Below are positions 56,160 to 64,000 of a stretch of DNA of 64,000 bases, piece by piece (the stretch's first letter is position 1; the number at the start of each line of letters is the position of its first letter). The notes under the pieces were generated by a model. It did not search any database. It saw only the letters and a list, made by a program, of their open reading frames with translations, and was not told the DNA's origin. The stretch is from Lumbricus rubellus (Eukaryota; Annelida; Clitellata; Crassiclitellata; Lumbricidae): contig OX243822.1 in assembly GCA_945859605.1 (NCBI GenBank), forward strand, positions 15,217,662-15,281,661, written 5' to 3'. The translations under genes were made by a program, and so were the position numbers.

Positions 56160-57206
56160 TGCCTGTCCGTTTGTTTGCTATGGCCACTGAGACAATAATT
56201 ATTGCTGATCACATTGATTTACCAAGTCATACAAAAAGATTTCTCCCTATTCGTATTATCTATGTAACTATAGGAAGTCACTGAGGTCATGCTGCATGCT
56301 CTCAACATAAACCACCGTCAACAATGAACCGAGCATGGACTGCTGTCCGGCTGCCATGGAAATTGAACTGCAGGTTAATTGTCAGTGTGAATATAAATCC
56401 ATCGTGTGATATACATGGACCCTGGACGGACCATGCATGCCCCCGTACAATTATAGTTATATATACATCAACACAGAAAAGGAACCATCATCTCTAGTGC
56501 TTTACATCAGTAAACCTAGAAAATCTTCTGTGCCAAAATAATTCCGTCCATGCATGGAAGCGTGCATGCAAGTTATACATTATTACGAGACAGTATAGGC
56601 CTACTTACATGGCCGTAACCCTATACCGACCGAGCGCATATTTCAAATACCATTTATATTTTATACTATACTTTGAACTGTAAAACTTTGATAACTTTGG
56701 ATTTGCATCTCGAAAATGTACATTTCCAAAGTGTGTGATATGCGGTGTTACAAGTTATGCTAGTTATTTATTTTTCATTTGTTCATTTATTGACTTGCAA
56801 TGTCACATCAACATTCACATAACGGTAACAGACATTAACAACAACATGTTGTTATGCTCATGAACTCAACTTTAGCACCATCTTACAGCAACACTGTTGA
56901 ATGGCTGGACTATATATGCCTCAGGGCTCTGCGCCGGTCGCGTCGCCGAATTTATTGGCCGGCGCGCCGCCGCCGACCAAAAATTACCTGGGCACCACCC
57001 CCCGACGCTATTAAGTCGGCGCAAACCTCTGCTAGGCCTATAATGGAACGACTGACGAATACCTGGTCCCGTGATCTGTATACACTGCTAGAAATATGCT
57101 TTTTACATGCTAGTCACAATCCCAGAATCCAACAGAATTCAGATTACACAATCAGGATTTCGTTTGACGTTATTCCCATTTTCGCGCGCTATATCGTCTT
57201 ATATTA
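55691..57206. repeat. 3' flank of IAP-like gene B, paralogous to A
   Basis: It aligns in pieces with 19630-20540: TCTTTGAGTGGACCAATGAA, CAAAATAATTCCGTCCATG, CTCATGAACTCAACTTTAGC, ACCATCTTACAGCAAC and CGCGCGCTATATCGTCTTA all have counterparts in the same order. Insertions specific to B include a short LINE-type end at about 56065, a TA run (56126-56155) and a MITE at 56922. Conservation of open frames such as that at 56854 is weak and not codon-like. Confidence 0.75.
56922..57031. mobile_element. GC-rich 110-bp MITE present only in B
   Basis: Ends CAGGGCTCTGCGCCGG and (inward) CAGAGGTTTGCGCCG are inverted. The aligned A sequence (ATATGCCTCATGGAAC) lacks it. Flanks ATATGCCT and CTAGGCCT are similar but not identical. 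Confidence 0.7.
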
Positions 57207-58555
57207 ATATAATAACGAGAGTTTATATGGCGAGGTAACGCCGCCATATCGCTACAATGACGCCTCACAAACGGCTAACTTCGGGATAAGCCTTAGCAAA
57301 CAAATGAGAATTAAGCTTTGATTTTAAAGAGTCCATGGCACTGAGGCGCCGATCTGATGTCTGGTGGAAGACTGTTCCAACATCTGGGACCAGTAACCGA
57401 GATTGCGCGGTCGCCGAAACGTGTCTTCATCATCCGTACACGAAGGTCGGTCTTCCCAAGCGACCTGAGTCGCAGCCCGGAAGCGGAGGAATGGGTCTCG
57501 GAACAGTAGTCGCGGATGTGTTGAGGCGCTGTCCCACGAAGCGATTTGTATACATAGACCAGTAAACTGAGCTTGAACTCAATTCGGAACGAGACAGGCA
57601 GCCAATGCAAGAATAGGCCACCACAAAACGAACGAGCCACCGGAAAGGTCACTTTGGCGATCAGATGTTCAAATGTGGCTGGCTCGAAAGGAGTCATGAC
57701 CTTCGACAACCTGACGTCGGATGATGCGTTCCAGCCACTCCGCTGAGATTCTGGTAGGATATATTGTTGGTTTTTGCTCCCGACCGAATGGACGTACCCG
57801 TTCAAGCAGCTAGAGGTTGGTGGATCTGAGGTGCCGGAGAGCAACATCTTCAGCGTCCTCAGTGAGACCGAGAAGTCCAATCCGGCATCCAACCAGCATT
57901 TACCAACAACGTCCACCTTGTTGGCAAGAGAGCGTACATTGAGTGTAGCGCATCGGAGTTGACGAGTCTCCTGGAAAGCGTGCCGCTGCAGAACTGGCTG
58001 GACAAGATGGCATGTGTCACGACGAACCACCCCAGCTGAAACACGGGGGAGATGGGGCTGATGGAGATGACGATCTGACACCGACGACAGGGTCGACGGT
58101 TCGAAGGCGAATCAGGGGGTTCTCCGTGATCACTGGAATGTATCCTGGCGTCGTCGAAGTCAACACGTACGCACGAGAACGTGCACAGTGTAGACGCGCT
58201 CGACAGCCATGAGTACGGCGACGCAGTCCCGGCTCATCAACGCGACGACGCGGTGCACAATCCAAGACAGAACCATTGAAGCGGAACGATAAGAACTGTT
58301 CACGAGCGTCACGCATGACTGAACAGTGAACATCTTGCAAACGTGCTTAGATAACCGATTAAACTTCGAAATTACGCCAAAGTAACTGAAAAATATCACG
58401 AAATTAACCATCACAATAAAATCCACAGCCAAAAAATAATCCAACATGCACAGAGCCGTCTCAGCAGCAAGAGTAGAACCGGAATAAAACAACTGAAAAC
58501 TATACATGACAGAACTCGGCAGCCGCTAGCAGCCGCAAGCGGCGTTCCTCTCACT
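57207..58555 (-). mobile_element. Internally deleted CR1/L2-like LINE in gene B 3' flank
   Basis: On the minus strand an N-terminal endonuclease start (LRCATLNVRSLANKVDVVG, about 57905-57965) is followed after only ~100 codons by the polymerase C-terminus: LHWLPVSFRIEFKLSLL, YKSLRGTAPQHIRDYC and FGDRAISVTGPRCWNSLP (57311-57640). The intervening endonuclease and reverse transcriptase are missing, so this copy is internally deleted. The A locus has no insertion between its flank (20535) and terminal exon (20558), which marks the B insertion as later than the A/B split. Confidence 0.82.
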
Positions 58556-58580
58556 ATGCACTTTTGTACCCATGTCGTTT

Positions 58581-58651
58581 CTATGTGAATCGGGCGTCCA
58601 GCACTTCACAAATTTTTTCCAAAAGTTCGTCCGCATTTGCGAAATTTCGTC
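58581..58651 (-). CDS. IAP-like gene B, terminal exon (end of UBA domain)
   Basis: Acceptor TGTTTTATCTTTTTCAG (AG at 58653-58652). The exon reads RNFANADELLEKICEVLDAR-FT and stops at TAG, in the phase left by the exon at 59051-59200. It has the same length (71 nt) as the A copy, with many third-position changes and conservative replacements (QELVTT against DELLEK), as expected for a gene under purifying selection. It completes the UBA domain and, as in A, no RING follows. Gene B continues beyond the right edge. Confidence 0.8.
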
Positions 58652-58726
58652 CTGAAAAAGATAAAACAATTTCTTGAACACCATCGCTTGTGGTAGGCTT
58701 CAGCTTCATTTTAGTCGTCGTCTCCA

Positions 58727-58785
58727 TCGTCATCATCGCCACCACCATCATCATCATCATCATCATCATTATCACCATCACATTT
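58727..58785. repeat. Short CAT microsatellite in gene B intron
   Basis: The counterpart of the 650-base repeat at 24040-24694 in the paralogous intron. Confidence 0.85.
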
Positions 58786-59050
58786 GTAATTTAACATCGC
58801 TTAACATATTTCATCATTACATTAGTCATTTCATTTTTGCACATGCCACCATACTACAATTGACATCATCTGATAAAGGCCTAGGCCTACTTCATTGCAT
58901 ATCAAATCATTATCCCATTCCATTAAATTGTCTTATATGTATGCATCGTCTGTTTAGAGTGCAATGGTGCTAAGTCCATTATAATTATATATGCACTGGA
59001 GTTATAAAAGCAAAACTCTAAGTAGACATCTACGCTCCTACATTGTATAC

Positions 59051-59200
59051 CTGTCATCTCCAGTTGTCTCGTAATAATTCGCCGGAAGACATCGAGCTCG
59101 AATCCCACGTTATCTATCAACCACTGAACTGTCTTCTGACTCAGCAAGTAATCAACATCGTCTGGATTTGCTGTGTAAGTCGGGACATAGACTGGTATCC
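59051..59200 (-). CDS. IAP-like gene B, UBA domain exon
   Basis: A 150-nt exon (50 codons), phase 1 at both ends. Acceptor ATTTGTTTTAG (AG at 59202-59201) and donor GTATAC (GT at 59050-59049). It encodes IPVYVPTYTANPDDVDYLLS then TVQWLIDNVGFELDVFRRII and TRQLEMT, the linker and first two helices of a UBA domain. It differs from the A exon by nine fewer bases in the linker and a handful of substitutions, mostly silent or conservative. The neighbouring exons of B fit in phase. Confidence 0.82.
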
Positions 59201-59744
59201 CTAAAACAAATAGTCATTCTAAATTGTTATGACGCATTCGACTGTATAAGCATAAACAAGATACGACGATGGTGTCATCTGGCGAAGAATATTAAAGTAA
59301 TAAATAGCTGCCATAATTTATAAATACAGGACCTTCCTAAAAATGGATGGTTATTTCAACAATAGGCCTAATTATTGTACGAAACTAATAATAATATTCG
59401 TTTATAATAGGTTTATTATTCAAAACTGACACACGCAGTATGATCTTACATGTAGATTATGACACAGAAAGCAGTTATAGCTATAGAGCTCCGCCAATAC
59501 TTGCACTTCTGCAGTGCCAGACCCAAGCCTGGATAAGGAGGAGGGCGGCGCTAATGATTTTGTTGTCACACTGCAGTGTCGTCAAACTGAAGCAGTAGAA
59601 TGCATGCCCGTAAGAAGTTCCCTTCTGTATCTAAATCATGCATGTATTAAGCATCTATTTTAGGAGATTGGGTGTTCCAGACATGGTTAGGTTAGATTAA
59701 AATCGAAAAGAACAACCCTAGTGAGTGGAATAGCCTCCAGGACA
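59201..59744. other. Gene B intron, no further feature
   Basis: The start of the intron aligns with that of A (GTCATCTGGCGA-TAATTAAAGTAA phrase). Nothing coding. Confidence 0.5.
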
Positions 59745-61650
59745 CAGGGGCGCAACCAGAACATTTTCCTGGGGGGTGCTCAGAATTATTGTAAGCGCCG
59801 AAGGTGCGAAGCAGCAAGTGCCGAAGGCACGAAGCCAATGCCGAGTAGGGGGTTTGGGATATCGTCGTAAGCTTCCCCCAGCGGGGTCTGGGGGAGGGGA
59901 GCTCCAGAAACCAACGCATTTTTTACTTTTGACAACAGCTAGAGCACGTTTCAGGCTCTTGTTTGCCAGCTGTTTTTGAGCGATAAAGTCATGAAAACGT
60001 CTGAAAAACCATGGTTTAAGACTTCAAAAATGTCCTTTCCCATTTGTTTAGATATAAGACAAAGGGTATTATGCCTATCTAGCCTATATCGCGAGTGGCA
60101 GAATTAATAACCAGTATTTAATCTAGCCCCCCTCCCAATAACCCGGGGCCGCGTGTATGAAAGGTCGTACATCTGGTTCGGACTATAGAGCCAAAGTCCG
60201 GCCTACGAAGTCCGGGTCTAGAAGCCGTCCAAAAAACTGTACCTTCTCTATGAATCAAGGTTTCTGGGAGAAAAGCGAGCATCCGACGGAAAGAGCAGGG
60301 CCTTAAGGAGGGGATGTGCCCACCCACATCAAAAATTTCTAATTTCCACACTGCAATGGCAGCAATTTAAACTGCCATCTAAAGCAAAATTGCTATACTA
60401 TTTCAGTGCTGATAAGATTGATCTAAACTTTAATGAATATACTTACAATTATGCAAAAATTATTTTTGTGAGTTACACGTTTATTATGGTACCATTTTAA
60501 TTTGTCAACTCAAGAAAATAACTCTATTACTTCCATGGGCGCCCGCACATAGGGGCAAGAGGGAGCACTTGCCTCCCATTGGAAAATTGACTCCTGTTTT
60601 TAGCTTCTATATTTGTGGATTTTTCCCAATTTCTTCGAACTAAATCACTAATGATACAAATAACCCACAAAGTGAAATTGAGAAATTTTAATTAAGAGAC
60701 CTCTATGAAAGCACCCATATCCTTAATTTTTTCTTTGTATTTTGCTGGACACAAATTTTCAGACGCGAGCATTGTTTTGCCCCTCTTGCAAAAATTTCTG
60801 CTGGCGCCCATGATTACTTCAGTGCTGATAAAAAGAGTGATTTAAGATTTCAACATCGGTTTAAAATTTCAGAGTGTTGTCTCGTTAATACTTACGTCTC
60901 CCCTATCGCCATAAATATCCGCCCATATGACAGTAAGTTATGCACATTGTGACATTATAATATCATACGATAGTATCATAATTATATTATAATAATAAAT
61001 AATAAAATTTAATTATATAGTAGGAAATGAGTTCATGTTATAAGCTTAATATAGCAGTTCATGTAAAACAATTATAATAAACAGCAACTATTATCATTTT
61101 GACAAATTTTCTAAGAAAACGTTTTTATTTCTGGGCGCTTTCTCTGCTGGAAATGTCTAGATCAAACAAAGCTGAATAACTATATATTATTATAATACTA
61201 ATTTGAAGGAAACTATTCTTAACTAGGCCCTAACAAAACAGCACACACTGTACTATAAAAATATTATTATGTCGTAACATATTACCAGATTGGCGAGACA
61301 CTGCGATGTAAAGGCATAGGCATAATCACTAACGCTTTAAATTCATCACTAGGCAAATTCTCGAGACCCCAGACAAACTCAGGTAGATGAGCTAAACACT
61401 GAAATCTAGTGCTTTATGAACCATGAATTTGTCTAAGATTGGAAACTGGAATCCCAAAAACATAGCAAACAGAAGAATGAAGAAACTTGCTTGATTGTGT
61501 AATTAATCTGAAAGACTGAAAGAGCGAAAGGACCCCCCCCCCACTCTCTCCCACAAAAAACTCGTCGGATTTGGAAAAATTGTGTGGGTCACCTTTTTAG
61601 CCCTGGGAGGTGCTCAAGCACCCCCCAGCACCCCCCTAGTTGCGCCACTG
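59745..61650. mobile_element. Possible 1.9-kb hAT-like element in gene B intron
   Basis: The left end CAGGGGCGCAACCAG and the right end (inward) CAGTGGCGCAACTAGGGG form inverted repeats, with GGGGGGTGCTCAG against TGCTCAAGCACCCCCC just inside. No transposase is recognisable and the 8-base flanks do not match, so the two ends may belong to different copies. It contains the nested MITE at 60534. Confidence 0.5.
60534..60813. mobile_element. 280-bp hAT-like MITE, nested
   Basis: Ends CATGGGCGCCCGCA and (inward) CATGGGCGCCAGCAG. The perfect 8-base target duplication ATTACTTC lies at 60526-60533 and 60814-60821. Confidence 0.92.
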
Positions 61651-62042
61651 CGGGCCGGACATAAGTAAATTACGTCATATTATTCTGAATCGGTGCCACT
61701 GTGCCGGTTACAGTGCAAGGTAATCACATGGATCGGATTTCCACAGTCCTGCATGAAAGCTTCGCAGCCTTCGCTGTGAATAAGTTACCCAGCAAAATCT
61801 CCGTTAATAAACTTTGTTGGTCTTTCTTTGCTCTCTTTCCGCAAGCGCCTGTAAACCATTCTCATTGGTCGTGTTTGGTGCTATAGCAGGTCGGGAGCAT
61901 CTCTGAGGAGTTTCTCCTGAAGTGTCGCCATATAAATTAACGATTACGTTTACTATGGATCATTTTTATAGATCATTACTAACTAATTTACAGTTAAATG
62001 GGTCTGCTAAATAGTTTCGGAGAAAAAGAGTTGAGAACTCAC
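61651..62042. other. Intron block conserved between loci A and B
   Basis: About 61760-61990 aligns with 25590-25790 (CAGGTCGGGAGCATCTCTGA against CAAGTCGGGGGCACCTCTGA; TTTACAGTTAAA in both). One-base shifts and stops break every frame, so I treat it as intronic sequence and not an exon. Confidence 0.5.
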
Positions 62043-62078
62043 GCAAATCGATACATCTTTGGGCCAGAATGCGGAGTT
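62043..62078 (-). CDS. IAP-like gene B, 36-nt exon
   Basis: Twelve codons between TTCTCTTTTACAG (AG at 62080-62079) and GTGAGT (GT at 62042-62041). In the phase fixed by its neighbours it reads LRILAQRCIDL. Length, splice signals and the L--LAQR--DL pattern are shared with the A exon at 25845-25880. Predicted from comparison only. Confidence 0.6.
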
Positions 62079-63860
62079 CTGTAAAAGAGAATATGACAGT
62101 TTTGCTTATTTGTATGAAGTATCCGATGATGACGAAGAAGAATGCGATGAGAAAGAAGAAGACGGAAGAAGAAATAAGAAGGACGAAAGAAGAAGACAGA
62201 CGAAAGAAGAAAAAGATGATGATGAGGAAGATGAGGAAGAAAATAACGGCAACATCACCAAAACATAGCAAACCCTTAAGTCGCCCCAAACGCAGCCATG
62301 CCTACGAAATGCGTAGGGCCTACGATTTAATTTTGTCTGCCTCGGCATATAAGGGTAGGTGACCAAACCTCTCCCTAAGGCTACCGTGCATGACACCGTC
62401 TCATTTTCCTGCCGATAGTGTGCAGTGCGTTTAGCTTTCATTATGCAGTGTCACAAAGTTCATTGAAAAAGCTTTAAAACTTCGGAAACTATTTATTACC
62501 CGGGGGTGGTTCAACGGCAAACCCCAAATACGCCCATGTGCACGTAGGCTACAGTCAGTGCAGGTTACTCATTTAGGTCGAAAGCAGAGGGCGCAATCTG
62601 AACATAAATATTTGAATTTCTGCTCTGTTGAACCGTTGGTTCACCAAAAATTTAATTTGAAGGCTTTAATGGACCGTCACGCAACAGTCTACTATGTATA
62701 GTAAAGTTCATAATTGCTTATTCAAAACTGGAATCCCAATGTCCAAGAGAACCAATGAGCAGGTGGATCAACAGTTAGGCCTATACTAGAAGTCTAAAAC
62801 TGGTGAGTGACGATATAAACACAAGTTCGATATAGTACGAATGAGGAAGAACTATTCAACATGGACGGTCGCTGCAGCATGATGCGACGGCCTTAATGAA
62901 GCAGACAGACAGATTGACAGACAGATGGACAGCCACACAGATGAGGAGGAAGATGAGGAAGATAGATGACAGACAGATAGACAAACAGACATTGACTGAC
63001 TGACTGACTAAAAAGGCATGTTGCATCGTGAATTTGTGAACTACATGAAAGCCAGTCAGGCAAGCAGACATGCAGGCAGGCATTATATCAAGTGATATTT
63101 TCACTCACCGCGCAGCTTTAAACATGAGCACAGCACAGCTGCAAAACCTTCGAGAAGCATCGAATGGCTTTTGAAATGTGTAATTATACATATTTCATAA
63201 TGCAAGCTTATAATATAATAATATAATACCAGTGACTCGTGCTATTGGCAGGCAGGTCATAATTTATGTTTAAGACTGCGCGGAGAAAGATTTCAACTCA
63301 CTCTCATTTAACCACGCAGATGTGTTGATCGCATGTTAGCGCGCTGAAAAACGATCACATGAAATTCATGCACGATGTAACCAAACCCGTGCTAACTGCT
63401 AACACACAAACACACCCCGCATGCGTTCACCAGTCTCGGCTGTTCTGCCGTTCGCTCAGGAACTGTTGGTCTAAGCCTATACAGATAATAAGATTTGCAA
63501 CCGGGTCGTTGTTTGAAGTTGCTTTGAACGCATAGCAGCGTGCTGAACACACATTACAGGTTACCATTAACTGATGTTAGGCGGTTACAGAATAACTAAT
63601 GCCCTACTTACATCCTTATCTTTTGCCAAATAAAATTGCACGAGTGTCAGACTATGATCCACGTTACCAGCAGAATGGTTCATTGCTGCTCGGTTCTTGT
63701 ATCCATTATAATTATGGACTAATTGGGCGTCTTGACCGGGATCATTCGCTCCGCTGCTCGGCTTATTGGTCATATTCCCAAATGTGCCCCGGTTTCTTCC
63801 TACATGCGTGATGTCTCGCACTGGCTTCCAGCCTCGCAGCAGTAATTAGGGTATATGTAC
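62079..63860. other. Gene B intron with GA triplets and decayed ACAG repeat
   Basis: GAAGAT triplets lie at about 62125-62245 and an ACAG/GACT repeat at about 62900-63012. After it, CGCGCAG-TTTAAACATGAG and AGCGTGCTGAACRCA phrases align with gene A (30570 and 31141). The corresponding A intron is 6.2 kb because of transposon insertions; here it is 1.8 kb. Confidence 0.6.
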
Positions 63861-64000
63861 CTGAGAAAGGAGGTATATCAGGTGCGTCGGCGGATGGGGT
63901 GCGGTCACATCGTTGACAGTCAATGTCCAACAATCGATGAACCGATTCCGGATCATCGTTGACCTCGTCACCCTTTGAGTTTCTTATTCGAAGATCACAG
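63861..64000 (-). CDS. IAP-like gene B, BIR domain exon (cut by window edge)
   Basis: The donor is GTACAT (GT at 63860-63859) after TTCTCAG, phase 1. The visible part reads CDLRIRNSKGDEVNDDPESV, HRLLDIDC and then QRCDRTPSADAPDIPPFS. It aligns with the A exon at 32082-32310, keeping one Cys of the Cys pair, the acidic DEVNDDPE block, His and the last Cys of the BIR zinc site. The 5' part lies right of the window. Confidence 0.65.

Overview
This is intron-rich eukaryotic nuclear DNA with a 200-base assembly gap at 53801-54000. Exons with GT/AG borders, CR1/L2-like and other non-LTR retrotransposons, hAT-type MITEs, a Ty3/gypsy element, a Tc1/mariner remnant and very abundant CAT/CGT microsatellites point to an invertebrate animal. 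A marine deuterostome such as an echinoderm is my best guess, but this is inference and not proven by any single gene.

Left part (1-8.4 kb, minus strand): five exons of a nuclear hormone receptor of NR2E type. A zinc-finger exon (7687-8367) is followed by an exon opening with the C-terminal extension of the DNA-binding domain (3567-3810), a hinge exon (2799-3104) and two ligand-binding-domain exons (1246-1665, 442-675). The 3' end lies beyond the left edge and the 5' end is not resolved. Every junction fits in phase 1 except the 3' end of the second exon, which is one base off. Introns carry microsatellites, purine tracts and an unusual inverted array of a short motif (4.3-5.2 kb).

8.4-17.4 kb: no confident gene. 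It holds a five-unit ~300-bp tandem array, microsatellites, a 12-bp array of TAATTG-type sites beside a CCAAT/TATA cluster, a LINE 3' fragment and a 1.1-kb element with ~85-bp terminal inverted repeats.

17.4-32.3 kb and 55.7-64 kb (minus strand): two paralogous loci, called A and B here, for an inhibitor-of-apoptosis-like protein. Each has a BIR-type exon, a 36-nt exon, an exon with the first part of a UBA domain and a 71-nt terminal exon that completes the UBA and stops. No RING exon follows. Introns and 3' flanks of A and B align. The terminal exon and 3' flank of A are duplicated in tandem (17388-20738 and 20739-24082) with a breakpoint in a CAT/CGT microsatellite. A third, diverged copy of the 3' flank (C, 51481-52944) is cut by a Tc1/mariner remnant.

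33.2-51.4 kb: intergenic DNA with a complete-looking gypsy retrotransposon (single 2100-codon gag-pol frame, 39892-46194). Its 3' LTR is at the same time the start of a second copy broken off at 48091. Small MITEs, SINE and LINE pieces fill the rest.

Apart from the receptor and the two IAP-like loci, almost everything is mobile-element or simple-repeat DNA. Nothing suggests a prokaryotic operon, CRISPR array or rRNA.
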